From Dreissena polymorpha (lineage: Eukaryota > Mollusca > Bivalvia > Myida > Dreissenidae), in assembly GCF_020536995.1 (NCBI RefSeq), contig NC_068365.1, forward strand, positions 37,077,712 through 37,141,711: a stretch of DNA of 64,000 bases. The letters are read 5' to 3'. Both the position numbers and the translations under genes were made by a program. The notes beneath the pieces are model-generated. The model saw only the letters and a program-made list of their open reading frames with translations. It did no database searches and had not been told where the DNA came from. Below, one piece after another: positions 50,270-62,383 of this stretch. Each line of letters opens with the position of its first letter. Position 1 is the first letter of the stretch.

Positions 50270-51010
50270 CGAAGAGGGGTCAGTGATGTTTTAGTTAAGG
50301 GGGTATATAGGAGTGAACTTGTCTGTCTGTCGGTCTGATGGTCGATCCGTATTAAGTGTTCGCTCTCTAATTCAGGTTGTTTTCATCCGATCTTCACCAA
50401 ACTTTGTCAGAAGTTGTACCTAGATGGTGTCTTGGTCAAGTTTGAATATGGGTCATGCAGGATCAAAACCTAGGGCATGGTATCACTTAGTGTGTTTTAA
50501 ACATTCATGATGTTGTCTGCTCTCTTATTAAAGTACTTTTCATCCAATCTTCACCAAACTTGGTCAGATGTTTTATTTAGATGATCTATAGGAAACAATT
50601 GAAAATGGGCCATGCCGGGCCAAAAACAAGGTCACAGGGTCACTTAGTGCTTTTTACATAATCAGTTGGTGCCCGCTCTCAATTTCAAGTACTTATCATC
50701 CGCTCTTCACCAAACTTGGTCAGAAGTTTTTTTATAGATGATCTCTAGGCAATTATCCAACATGGCCATGCCGGGCAAAACTAGGTCATGGGGTCATTAA
50801 ATGCGTTTTACACATTCAGATTGGTGTCCGCTCTCTATTTCAAGTACTTATCATCCGCTCTTCAACAAACTTGGTCAGAAGTTTTATCTAGATGATCTCT
50901 AGGTAATGTTCGAACATGGGCCATGCCGTGCCAAAAACTAGGTCGCGGGGTCACGGATGCGTTTTACACATTCAGCATTTCAAGTTCTTTTCATCAGCTC
51001 TTCATGTGGG
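50270..51010. repeat. Bivalve satellite, CTTCACCAAACTTGGTCAG family
   Basis: Four to five diverged units of 150-180 bp share CATCCGCTCTTCACCAAACT, TGGTCAGAAGTTTTAT, AGATGATCTCTAGG and GGCCATGCCGGGCCAAAA, after a GTCTGTCTGTCGGTCTG head at about 50322. Confidence 0.8.
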
Positions 51011-51226
51011 GGTGTTCGCTACGTCTATGACAAAGATCTATTTTTTAAAGTTAATGGCTTTTTCAGAGAGTATTAAGTGTGTTACAAGGGTTGAACCCGC
51101 ATTTTGATACTTGACAATTTTTATGAAATGCTAGTAAAGACTTAAAAATTGTTATCTTAATTAACACATGACAAACTAAATTGCAGAAACCCGGATAGCA
51201 AAGCATTGGTTTGTTTTTGAAGCATT

Positions 51227-51388
51227 TGAACCAGCAACAGTCATCATTCGAGTTTCTGGCATGTCTATGGTGTGGAACCCTCAGTCTATGAAAATCATAA
51301 CAGCACATGAACCAGCAGCAGTCATCATCTCAAGATTCTGGTATATCCAAGGTACAGGACCCTTAGTCTGTACAGATCTTGCAGAACA
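51227..51388. repeat. Diverged 81-bp internal duplication
   Basis: TGAACCAGCAACAGTCATCA at 51227 and TGAACCAGCAGCAGTCATCA at 51308 begin two imperfect 81-bp units (27 codons). It lies in an exon-like piece of the unidentified gene, and the frame NQQQSS is shared by both. Confidence 0.7.
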
Positions 51389-51930
51389 AACTTCAGGTGA
51401 GTGTTCTTGTCGTGTCGATGTTTTTTACATTCTCCCAAGTTCAGAGATGTGTGAATGCATGTAGATGTACCATTGTCCGGTCATACGTACATCCAGCTGT
51501 TGGATTTGTATGTCAAGTCTAAACTCAAAAAGTATTGCTTCTAGTGTGATTAAACCAAAGATATTTGCCATTCTGTGAACTTGCCTACTTGTGTATTTTG
51601 GTTCTTTGTCTTTTAAATTAGTGGAATTTTGAGACAAAGCAAAATGTTGGTGCATGATGGCAAACCAGTTAAACTATTTATTATCTATCATTAATTTATA
51701 AATAGTCTCAGGACTATCATTGCCTCAATGGATTCAAATTAGATAAGTTGTAACATTCTGAAATACCAAGTGCTATGCTTGTTCTTGATTTGTCATCGTT
51801 ATAAAAATAAATAAAAAAACTGACATCTACAGTAACGAGTCTTTCTTTTTTCAGATACAATTTGAGGAAATCAAACCCCCCAATAAGAAATACAGCCTGT
51901 TGCAGCAATTGTTAACATATTGACCCCAGT

Positions 51931-53612
51931 GAAACCTATGAAGCTCAGAGTTACATACTGTTTTAGATATGCTAGTCTTCACATACCTCCTGGCTTGTTC
52001 ATCACTTACTCTGAATCTTTGAATGTTATGACAGGTGAAAATAAATGACCTTGTTCAGATCGAAATGGCAGAATGACACATCACAACAATTCAAGTGGAA
52101 AGCCACAAAGTCATGTCAACAGCCACATGTTGTATGTTGCCAGCCAAGTTATACTAAAAAACACAATAGCTTACAATTTATGTTATATGTGACCAACCAA
52201 TTTATATTTATACAAAAACAATAGTTTATGTTTTATGGGAATTGTTATGCTGTCAGTCTTTATGTTGAAACGTTGTGTTCAATATAGCATGTTAAGTATT
52301 TTAAAAGCACGCATATTGCACGTATATGCAATCTCTTTGTCTATTTTATGATATCACTAAATATTATGATCCTGATATTGGTAAACTAATGGGAAATATA
52401 TTTTATCAAAGACTTTCAAAGTGTGAAAAAGCTGTTTTAATGAGGTTGGTAACTTGGACAACATTAAAATAATATTGGAGTATTTTCATGTTATAAAACA
52501 TGTTTCAGTTTTCTGTTTTTTTTATACCCGTATTATAGATAAGCTAGATAAAAGTAGTGTAAAGATAGGTTTAGAAGTTTTACGCTTCAGCTTTTTCTGT
52601 TTATCAATCTTTCTAAAAAAATACTAGTAAATTTGCTCATTCGGGTCGGTATTCGAACAAGAATCTTGTTTAATAGCATTCGTGGAAATCTAAATAAATT
52701 ATGTGCACACTTATGTAATGTACCTAAAAGTATCGATTCTGTATTTACTACCAGTACTTTGTTGATTTCAATGGATATTGTTTGTTAAATAGTCTAGAAT
52801 GGCTTTTGCATTTTTGGGAAAAAAATGAAAATAAAAAAATATATTTTTTTTTTAGTTTAATGAAAAATGGCAAAAGTTATAAATGTTAATTTGTGTTGTT
52901 AGATCATAGACTTAGATGGTCATAAGTGTTTAGATTTATTTTCGGACATAATAGTTTATAATGCTTTATATTTGTATATGCATATGAAGACGACCGAATT
53001 GTATCCTCTTTAATCACTGAGTATCTTAATCAATATCTCTTGATCACTGCATACATTGTAGAGGTATATTTTGACATTTATACACAGAGCAACTGTGAAA
53101 CAATAGTATATTAAATGTACATTATTTATTTATTGTTGCAATTTTTATAAGATAAACTCACTGTTTACATTAATTGTACAAACCATAGTCATTAAAATAT
53201 TGATTGTGTGAATCCAAATATATGTATTAAACTGTAAAAATAATGCACAGTAACAGATTTTGAAGAGAAAACTGTACTCAATGAAATATAAACACCTTGT
53301 TATATCAACTGCTTTTAATTTAGACAAACTACTTAAAATAAGTTTAATTTTGTTTTACATTATCTAAAGAAAATTTAGTACCATGGTTATTTGAAATCAG
53401 TTATTCACAAATTAAGGAAGAGTGTTGTCATATGCTAACAATTGTCAAAAAATGCAATGTCTCTATTGGTAAAGTAGAGAGCAATAGTATTTGCTTCAAA
53501 AAATAAAAACAAAGATGTCTGCTTTGTAAGTGTATGTGGAATAAACACTTATGTTTGTGCTTATATTAAACGTGAACGTATTTACGTATTGCTGATAATA
53601 AAGTTTGACATT
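51931..53612. other. AT-rich stretch with one old duplicated block
   Basis: No gene is supported. 53190-53545 resembles 56855-57155 (shared TATGTATT, AAGAGAAAA, CAATC/CAGTTATTCACA and AAAGATGTCTGCTTTGTAAG). The rest is unassigned. Confidence 0.45.
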
Positions 53613-55100
53613 TTTAGCTGGATTTTTTTCGAAAAAATCTCGGCTTATAGATTGATGTTGTCGGGCGGGCGGGGGGGCGGGCGGGCGGGCGGGGTGACGG
53701 CGTGCTCGAAAATGTTAAAGTTCTTATTTCATGGTATAACTTTGGTATGCTTGGACCTAGAGTCTTCAAACTTGACATGAAGGTTGGCCAGGATTAACAG
53801 ATGACCACTGGTCATTTCAAGGTCATTCATTTGAAGGTCAAGGTCACTGTGACCTTCAATATAAAAAATGTTAAAGTTGTTATAACTTTGGTATGCTTGG
53901 ACCTAGAGTCTTGAAACTTGACATGAAGGTTGGCCATAACTAGTTAGTAACCACTGGTCATTTCAAGGTCATTCAGTTGAAGGTCAAGGTCACTGTGACC
54001 TTGAATGTAAAAATGTTAAAGTTCTTATTTCATGGTATAACTTTGGTATGCTTGGACCTAGAGTCTTCAAACTTGACATGAAGGTTGGCCAGGATTAACA
54101 GATGACCACTGGTCATTTCAAGGTCATTAATTTGAAGGTGAAGGTCACTGTGACCTTCAATATAAAAATGTTAAAGTTGTTATAACTTTGGTATGCTTGG
54201 ACCTAGAGTCTTGAAACTTGACATGAAGGTTGGCCAGAACTAGTAAGTAACCACTGGACATTTCAAGGTCATTCATTTGAAGGTCAAGGTCACTGTGACC
54301 TTGAATGTAAAAATGTTAAAGTTGTTATAACTTTGGTATGCTTGGACCTAGAGTCTTGAAACTTAACATGAAGGTTGGCCAGAACTAGGAAGTAACCACT
54401 GGACATTTCAAGGTCATTCATTTGAAGGTCAAGGTCACTGTGACCTTGAATGTAAAAATGTTAAAGTTCTTATTTCATGTTATAACTTTGGTATGCTTGT
54501 ACCTAGAGTCTTCAAACTTGAAATAAAGATTGGCCAGTACTAGAAGATGACCACTGGTCATTTCAATGTCATTCATTTGAAGGTCAAGGTCACTGTGACC
54601 TTAAATGTTAAAATGTTAAAATTGTTATAACTTTGGTATGCTTGGACATAGAGTCTTCAAACTTGACATGAAGGTTTGCAAGCACACTTAGATGACCACT
54701 GGTCATTTCAAGGTCATTCATTCTAAGGTCAAGGTCACTGTGACCTTGAATGTAAAAATGTTAAAGTTCTTATAACTTTGGTAGGTAAAAATGTTAAAGT
54801 TCTTATTCCATGTTATAACTTTGGTATGCTTGTACCTAGAGTCTTCAAACTTGACATAAAGTTTGGCCAGTACTAGAAGATCACCACTGCTCATTTCAAT
54901 GTCATTCATTTGAAGGTCAAGGTCACTGTGACCTTCAATGTTAAAATGTTAAAATTGTTATAACTTTGGTATGCTTGGACCTAGAATCTCAAACTTGACG
55001 TAAAGGTTTGCAAGCACACTTAGATGACCACTGGTCATTTCAAGGTCATTCATTTCAATGTCATTCATTTGAAGGTCAAGGTCACTGTGAACTTAAATGT
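53613..55100. repeat. Satellite array with perfect ERE-like palindromes
   Basis: Opens GCTGGATTTTTTTCGAAAAA and a G-rich (GGGC)n tract at 53659-53692. Nine units follow with ATAACTTTGGTATGCTTGGA, CCTAGAGTCTTCAAACTTGA, GACCACTGGTCATTTCAAGG and TTGAAGGTCAAGGTCACTGT. Eight of them keep AGGTCACTGTGACCT intact. A matching family terminus, GCGGTCATCTCCGACCGCGG, lies at 55554-55573, beyond an intervening segment. Confidence 0.85.
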
Positions 55101-55205
55101 TATCATTCAAGCTTGGATCATATTTATGTGTCCAATCTATCTGCTAGAACTGGTGTGATAGAAACCTTTTGGAGTGATCATAAGGCTGTCTGGATTTCTG
55201 TGTAG
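55093..55205 (+). pseudogene. LINE-type endonuclease (EEP) C-terminal fragment
   Basis: The frame reads HSSLDHIYVSNLSARTGVIE, then TFWSDHKAVWISV and a stop at 55203-55205. SLDHI-YVS with a final SDHKAV is the hallmark end of the exonuclease-endonuclease-phosphatase fold used by non-LTR retrotransposons. Only about 35 residues are present, at the edge of the satellite. A stand-alone EEP gene or a LINE remnant are both possible. Confidence 0.5.
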
Positions 55206-56454
55206 GTATGTGAAAGCAAAACAATAAATAGTATTATTGCATCTAAGTTTATTTTCTTACATTTGATAATGAAATTGATGGAAACTTCAAACAATATGTT
55301 ACTAATTTGCTAATAAAAAAATTGAGATCAAACTTTCCTAATTGTCAATTCAAGTTCATATTTGTGACCTTAAATGTTATTGTTGTTCATGTATATGCAT
55401 GCATTCAAAACATAACACAAGGTTTGCTCATGCCTTGAAAAGTACTTACATTTCATTTTGACCTTTGAACAATATATCCGTAATTTAAGTATTGCATTGA
55501 CAAAAACACGAAAGGTACTTTCCTGTCATTTAAATCAAAAATCCGGCTTCAATGCGGTCATCTCCGACCGCGGAACTCTTGTATTAGTTTTGTAACAATG
55601 TGTTTGACCTTTGATGTTAACATTCCCGCAATTGATGTCAGTGCAGTGCCTTCAATGGAGCCATTATCTGTAAATCTCCCACTGTTAAAGTTCAGCAAAT
55701 GTTTGAAGACCAGATTTCCTAAAACTTGGAGTTGTATATTTTTAACATTTATTGAATGCATGAAACATGTTTATTATGTTGTAGAATAGCTGAAAATAGC
55801 TTGAAGTGTTTTGTTTTTGTGTTTATGTTGGTTTGTATTGTGCTGTATTGTGCTGTTTTGTACTGTTTGGGCAATCGGTCACTTGCCTTAAATAAAGGAC
55901 CAACTAATTGTTTTTAATGAAAATTCAATACTGCTCCAGCAGCTGGAGTTTCACTTCTTTATATTGATGTTTGTAAATTGTGTGACATGTTGATCAAATT
56001 GATACATAGAGACTAACACTCATTATGCGTTAATTTGTATGTTTAGCTAAACAAAAAATGTTATTAAACACAAATATAAGATATATTCGTAAAACAGTAT
56101 TAAATGCAATTTGAAATATAATGTTTAAATATGTTCGTCGACTCCAAATAAGCATTTTGAATAAGCAAATCAATACATTTATAATCTCTATGGAAATTAC
56201 CCGTAGGTACTTTTCAATCGTTTGTGTACTTCATATTGATCAGGGTCTTTCTAAATTCATGCATGATTTTTTATGCCTATGTCTGAATTGTGTAAATATC
56301 TGTTAAATAACTGTTAAAAAGGATTTTTATATTAAAAGTTAAAATAGTGTCTAAACTGTAACAGGGCATCTGTTGCATTTATTTTTACGTGTTTATATTT
56401 TCTGGCTTACTGAGCTTAATTTTGTCTATAATCGTGCGTACTTCTATTGTGGTG
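55206..56454. other. AT-rich stretch, no gene seen
   Basis: Apart from the satellite terminus at 55545-55583 nothing is recognised. A short GTGCTGTATTGTGCTGTTTT run at 55840-55866 is a simple repeat. Confidence 0.45.
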
Positions 56455-57535
56455 TTCGTATTAAGACAAAGCGCACTACACATATGCTGTTGTTTTTGTC
56501 CACCATTTCTATACAAAATGTTGTATGTAAATAATTAAACATGTTAATGTTGGTAATAATGTATTTCCTGATCTAATATTGATGATGCACTCAATAAAGT
56601 ACATAACCATTTATGTGGACTAGTATTGTTTTAGTGATACTTTGTTGTTATTACTAATAAAATCTTCAAGGATTGGCTTTCCACCTCTATATATCTTTCC
56701 CCTTTTGAACCTGGGGAGCACATTTTGTATTATTGTAACTGTCCTCTCGCCCGTAAGTCCTGTATAACACTTTTGTCACTCTTCATTATTCTTCATAATT
56801 TTAAGAAATACATATTCCTTACAAATCATATTTCACATTCATTTCTACGAACCATTGTTATAAAAAAATTGCTTGTGTGAATGATAATATATGTATTGAA
56901 CTGTTAAACTAATACAGCATAACATATTCTTAAGAGAAAAATATACTTAAGGCATCGGAAACAACTTTTAATTAAGGACAAGTACGTAAAAAAATATTTT
57001 TTGTTAAAAATTATACAAAGAAAATTGAATACCTCGTTTTTTGACACAAGTCAATCACATATTAAGGGAGAGTCTTTATTGGTCATACTAGAAACCAATA
57101 TAATTTGCTTATACAATAAAAGCAAAGATGTCTCCTTTGTAAGTTAATATTTCGTTTACACCTCGACATAACAGGTAAATACATACAGAATTTCAAATGT
57201 GTTTGTTAAGACAAAGCGCATTACACTAATGCTGTTGTTTTGTCCATTTCTAAAAACCATGCTGTATGTAAAGAATTAAACATGTTTATGTTTATGTTGG
57301 TAATATGTATTTCCCGCTCTAATATTGATGTGACACTCTCGATAAAGGGCACAGCCATTAATATATAATAGTATTGTTAAGTGACTCTTTGTTGTTCTTA
57401 CAAATACAATGTCCAAGGATTGTCTTTCCATTTATACACTTCCACATATATAGCTTTCCCCTATTGAACCTGGGGAGATCATTTTGTTTTCTTTGTACTG
57501 TCCTTCCGTCCGTTAGGCCTCCATCACACTTTGGT
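56455..57535. repeat. Old direct duplication of about 750 bp
   Basis: 56455-56770 and 57205-57535 align throughout (GTTAAGACAAAGCGCATTAC, GCTGTTGTTTT, AATTAAACATGTT, GAACCTGGGGAG, then CTGTCCT near CCGT). The offset is about 750 bp with clear divergence. The intervening 56855-57155 also matches 53190-53545, so a larger unit appears to have been copied more than once. Confidence 0.6.
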
Positions 57536-58067
57536 CACTCTTGATTATCCTTCAGAAGTTAAAGAACTATGCCTTACAAATTTAGAGCATATTTCACGTG
57601 GTGATTGGTCGTCCTCCAGATTACTATTGTTTAATTAGGATTCACCTGGTTGAGGTCACAGGGGTCACGTATTTCAACATGGTTATAATGACGGGATATG
57701 GTCGTTTGTCTTGTCTAAACGAGGTTGAAAGTCACACTTAGAGTACAAAATCAAGTCCAAACAGTTACTTCATCAATAATCATTTTAAATAACTTGCCAA
57801 ATATATTCGCCATGTGAAGACGATGTGTGTGAGATCATTGTCCCCAGCCAAAAAGCAAAGATCACATTTCAACGTCAAAAGTCAAATGAGCATTATTTAG
57901 AGTGTCCTGATTGCAACTTAATTATTCATCATGTAAATTGAAAATTACTCACCATAAATGTTTACCATATGAAGATGGCATATCATGCACAAGTCCTGTG
58001 CCCCTTGCGCAAAGATCAATGTCACACATAGTGATACAAATGTCAAACAAGGGCTTGCTGCAGCTAG
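57450..58067. repeat. Probable dispersed bivalve repeat
   Basis: The block from CCCTATTGAACCTGGGGAG to AACAAGGGCTTGCTGCAGC has the style of other bivalve satellites (GGTTGAGGTCACAGGGGTCA, repeated AGATCA/AAAGTCA blocks), but there is only one copy here. It abuts the TIR element that starts at 58071. Confidence 0.4.
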
Positions 58068-61062
58068 TTAAATAATTGACATGACGCCTTATCAGTGATC
58101 GCTCCGCCCACTTAATCACGTGGCTCAGCGGGAAGAAAACCTAGACAAGCTAACACCAAAATGGCTTCTTTGCCTATAGACTGCATATAGATTTACGCGA
58201 TATTCTGGATGGTTTTATGGACTTGTTTAACACCATATTACACTTGCAAAGGGGTTGATGCCATTTAGTTATTCTGCAAATGCAAAACATATACGATTAA
58301 AGAGAACATCAGCTATTTATAACGGGTAAATCGGTACATTAAACATGCTCTCAAACGCTTACGCGCTTACCGAAATCGAACCCGTTATTACGTGTAATGC
58401 TGGTATTTGCAATAAATCAACACTTCACCGGTATTTACCCGTGATATTAACAAAATTATTACCGAAACATTCCCCCCTACCCGTGTATTTGACACGAAAT
58501 AGCGCTTTATAACTGGGAATTCTGTGAAGTTTTACGCGCTTTCTGACGCCGGGTGGGTACCTCAATCCCACATGTTATTGCGTATAAAAGTGATATTAAT
58601 CATATTAAACATTGCTTATGGGACATTTATCAATCACTATAATTTAAAGCGCAAAAACAACACAGACTGTTTGACATGTCTGATATAAAATTAACGTTGT
58701 ACGAAATGGAATACGGCCAGGCTTTTATAAATTAATAAGGCTACCAATATCAGACGCACGCGCAGGTACCGACTTCCCCGAAGTTACCGCATTTATTGGT
58801 TAACTAATATCAGTAAAAATAACTCTTTTACAATAGCATTTATCGATACGTCTTTATTAAAATAATAACAAAATGGTTTTCACTTGTTTCTGACACACAC
58901 AGAAACGCGATTTGTAACGGGGATTTCGTAAAGTTACACGAATTGGGTACCAAAATTCTCAATTATTTTACATGCAATGTGACATAATACATACTTAATA
59001 ATGCTTAGTTATTGTTTATATGACATTTCAAGTTTGTGAAATAAATTAATGTTCTATGAAGGGGATCTCGGTAATTCTTGAAGCTTCCACTCGCTCTTGT
59101 CAAGACCGCATGGCCGCGTTGGAAATGGTTTATCTTTCTGGATACCAAATGTCAGAGTTGCATTAACTCTTTTTACACCGTTTTTGCCATATTTCATTTC
59201 CGTTTTTTATCCGAACAAAATAAACGAAACTCGTTTAAAAAATGAGATCTAGGCATTCGAGCTCCTAGTGTGGATTAAAAGCGTTTATTGGTGACACCAC
59301 ATGAGTGCAAATGTGTAGATACCGTTAATAAAATAATATATCATATGTCACCTTCAAATAACATGTATGATGTCAATTAAGTGCATTAAAATCAGAGTAA
59401 TAAAACACAGCATGAATTAGGCTTCATGCTGGGTTTCAGTTCTCGTAAAGTAATGCAGATGAACATGTGTATGCTACGGTTAAGCGATATAGCCGATGAT
59501 TTTGGTGAACATTTTTTTTTGCCGTATAGATGCTTTCTACGTCAACGAATTCAATGAAGAAAATTTGCTAATGAGTCGTACATTGACTCTGTCCGAATTT
59601 TTAGGGGTATAACGATGAAATCGACGTCAAATCCCGTATTTTCAGCATGCCTTTATCTAGTTCTGGCTACCACAATTTTAAATGTTGCTTTTTATGATTT
59701 TTGACTGGCGCGACTTTATAGTTATGGACCAACCCCATTAGGAAAGTCAACCAGAAATTCCCGAAAAGTTGACAGTTAACAAAGACCAGTCCAAAACAGC
59801 TTTTAAATGCAGTTATTGGCCCAAATCAACCACTTGATCGGAAAGATTGACATGTTTCACATTTAACTGATATAATCTGTCACAAAATACTATCTTAAAC
59901 ATTTAAAATTTATCTATTCTGCTTTTACATATCGAGAAAAACAGCGATGTGACAGACTTACTTGAAATGCGAATCTCACGAGATTTCACGGTCATATGAC
60001 GTTATTTCTATTTTTAGTAACATACCATGTGCTCAAGTGTTTTCAAATTCAGAATGACATTTCCCGGTATTTTAGATTATTCTGGCTTGTTTTGTAAACA
60101 AATTGGAGTGTAAATACAAACTCAAGTAAATATTATTTAAAACTACCTGATTCACACTGAAATCAGTCTTATAATCCACCAGACGTAAGTTGTTTACCAC
60201 AAATAATAGATTTCAGAAAACGAAAGTAATGTTTACAATTTCAGCAAATAATGTCAAGGTCGATCCGAAAGTATCCAAATGAAAACACGTCACGTGACAA
60301 AGCGACAATGGCGTCAAAATTGTGAATTTCAGACTATTAGAGGGTTAATGGACGTTTCGTGCCACTACCAGTTCGTGCCACTGATATTTGTGTTGAAAAG
60401 GGGTAGACGTTTCGTCCCACTGATTATATATAGGCGGATAGGTGTGAATAGTGCCGTATAGGTGTGAATGATATTGGGGTGTATATCAATGTAGAAAATT
60501 ACAACAATGTTGACAATGATGATTATAAATAACAAACAAATAAAATGATTTATCGTTAGTATACTAATATTTGTAAATAGTGAATTATATGCGATAAACA
60601 TAAAGCATAAAGTGTTGTTATTTTTTATGAATCTGGTGTATGCGCTTGTAATAATAAAATAAAATGATTTATTGTTAGTATAAAAACATGTGTGCATAGT
60701 TCATTATGTTTAATAAATATAAAACATGAAATGCTGTTATTTTCTATGCTTCAATTGTATGTATTATATACATAAATAATAATATATAACATGAATGAAC
60801 AATAATACAATTTTAAATAAAGATGGTCTTTTTCTTTTAAGAAAAGCTAATTATGCTTTACTATTGACTCACAATCTTTCAATTAGCCGTATGTGTATTT
60901 ACGTAATTAGCAAACATTTACTTACCGACTCGGGCCTTTAATTTACCGACACTGGCCTTTAATGGCCAATTAGTAACCAATTAGTAAACAACTCACCGCT
61001 TTAATTATGATACAAACTGTGTAATTCATTGAAGGAATAAATAAAGTCAGTTGAACACACAG

Positions 61063-61070
61063 TATATAAT
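61063..61070 (+). promoter_or_regulatory. TATA box of the 98-residue gene
   Basis: TATATAAT lies 219 bp before the ATG and about 30 bp before a plausible transcription start near 61094. Just upstream, CCGACTCGGGCCTTTAATTT and CCGACACTGGCCTTTAATGG form an imperfect tandem motif (60927-60966) that could bind a regulator. A short exon 1 would end AACGACGTTAAAG at 61102, before GTATTTTT. Confidence 0.45.
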
Positions 61071-61281
61071 ACCGCCAGACGGTACGAACAACGACGTTAA
61101 AGGTATTTTTTTACATTTATAGAATAATAAAGCAATATATTATTTTCAATTGATAGTTATAATTTAAATATTATCTTATAAAAACTAATATATCATATTT
61201 TCATTGGATAGTAATAATTTAAATATTATTAAATACAAACTAATATACATCATAGTTCACAACATATTTCTTTTTTCCAGG

Positions 61282-61578
61282 ATGGCATCGCAGAATCAAC
61301 GGTCGAGCAGGGCGTCCCGACCTAGGGTTTACGTGCTCGTCCCCCTGTTGCGCCGTGAGGCAGAAACAGTGGATCTGACAATCCGCCTTGTGTCGGAGCA
61401 CGCCCTGACTCGGGTACACCGGAAAATTTTCAAAGAAGTGCACGGGCGGCTCTTCGAGATCTGGGAGAAGTACGAAGACGATGACATGACAACTACTCAA
61501 CTGCTGAGAACGTGCAGCCATATCATCGGGCTGGGACCGAGCACAACCCAGTATGACATCCACGATGAGGACTTCTGA
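61282..61578 (+). CDS. Unidentified 98-residue protein of the inverted-repeat element
   Basis: The ATG at 61282 follows an excellent acceptor (pyrimidine run, TTTTTTCCAG to 61280), which pairs with the donor after 61102. The intron is then about 178 bp and wholly upstream of the coding part. The frame runs to TGA at 61576-61578, with ATTAAA at 61676 as a possible poly(A) signal. The product has a Ser/Arg-rich basic N-terminus (MASQNQRSSRASRPRVYVLV), a probably helical, charged middle (EHALTRVHRKIFKEVHGRLF, EIWEKYEDDDM) and an acidic end (YDIHDEDF). No signal peptide, membrane segment or zinc motif is seen. It is markedly GC-rich against flanks of AT-rich DNA, which argues for selection on coding or recent acquisition. 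I do not recognise the family. A small DNA-binding or accessory protein is only a guess. Confidence 0.6.
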   Translation: MASQNQRSSRASRPRVYVLVPLLRREAETVDLTIRLVSEHALTRVHRKIFKEVHGRLFEIWEKYEDDDMTTTQLLRTCSHIIGLGPSTTQYDIHDEDF

Positions 61579-62337
61579 AATGCAATACATTGTATATATG
61601 ATTTGTGTATGTGTATGATAGGATAGTATGCTGTTGTATTTGTGTTTCTATATTTGTGCACTTTTGTATATGTGTATTAAAACAATGTTTGAATATATTT
61701 ATGTTATCAATATAGATATTGTTAAAATGTATGCATGCATTCACTTCTGATGTTGTTTTTGTCAATTTTTTGCAAATGTTTGTATATATTTATGTAATCT
61801 CTGCCAACACAAGATAATCCTACCAGATTGGGTAGGATGCAATTTTTTTGTTTAAAATGTATGTTTGCATTCACTTCTGATGTTTTAATATATTTATGTA
61901 ATGTATTGTTAATGTATTATATGAAGCATTTAAATTGACTCTTAAACAATCTTGAAAAAAAACAACGTTGTTTTCCCATTGAACAGATGTTACAATCAAA
62001 GGTGCGAAAGTCCCTTGTTATGATTTCACACCTATACGGTATTATTCCCACCTATCCACCTATATATCACAGTGGAACGAAACGTCCATTGCCCTCCTAC
62101 ACAAATATCAGTGGCACGAACTGGTAGTGGCACGAAACGGCCAGCACCCGATGAGAGTTATTTTCATATATTGTAAGATGCATTTGAAACATTTGAACCT
62201 TAAAATAATCCCCGATGCAGTAATTTATATTCATTCACCAATATATGTAGAAATGTATCCAAGAAAATGAGCTTTCTTTGATTTATAGCGTGACATAAAT
62301 ATGTTATGACTCTGGTTGACTTTCGATACGGGGTTAG

Positions 62338-62383
62338 CTTCAGCGTACAGGTCTGTCAATACTATATAAACTGTACGCTGAAG
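62338..62383. repeat. Short hairpin in the right arm
   Basis: CTTCAGCGTACAG at 62338-62350 is mirrored exactly by CTGTACGCTGAAG at 62371-62383 across a 20-nt spacer. It lies in the right arm of the 4.65-kb element. Confidence 0.75.

Larger units (their letters stand above)
40699..51930 (+). pseudogene. Unidentified multi-exon gene or gene relic
   Basis: A series of GC-richer, exon-like segments on the + strand was read by eye. 40699-40764 reads SLLSQDNDAEDVGDKDDLTT and is followed by GTAAC. 43458-43580 joins in phase (QLLSTEDKGVVKGSAKSKSS) and stops. Near 44509-44740 pieces include QLPHESRLQEPQ and VSIVEQLRSAGNSEHD. Near 46140-46370 it reads LRDSSVNVTDLDMLLSNN and DPIQQQLLSGISGFGMAIWR. Then 48201-48411, its duplicate, and 49707-49779 (NALNYLVYRDKFLGCPK). 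The last pieces are 51327-51394 (ILQNKLQ) and 51855-51922 (IQFEEIKPPNKKYSLLQQ). Frames break within several pieces and some carry stops, so decay is likely. I cannot name the family. Large intronic satellites separate the pieces. Confidence 0.35.
60342..62149 (+). mobile_element. Gene-carrying element with about 125-bp TIRs
   Basis: Long inverted repeats (60342-60471 and 62027-62149) share CGTTTCGTGCCACTACCAGT, TCGTGCCACTGATATTTGTG, GACGTTTCGT and CCGTATAGGTGTGAA with roughly 85-90% identity by eye. The 1.8-kb unit contains one compact gene (TATA box, small 5' intron, 98-codon frame). An imperfect 120-bp tandem duplication lies upstream (60541 and 60661, AAAATGATTTAT-GTTAGTAT), and a repeated block AAAATGTATG-TGCATTCACTTCTGATGTT is downstream (61724 and 61852). 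It sits inside the 58071-62719 element, either as a later insertion or as its core. Confidence 0.6.
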
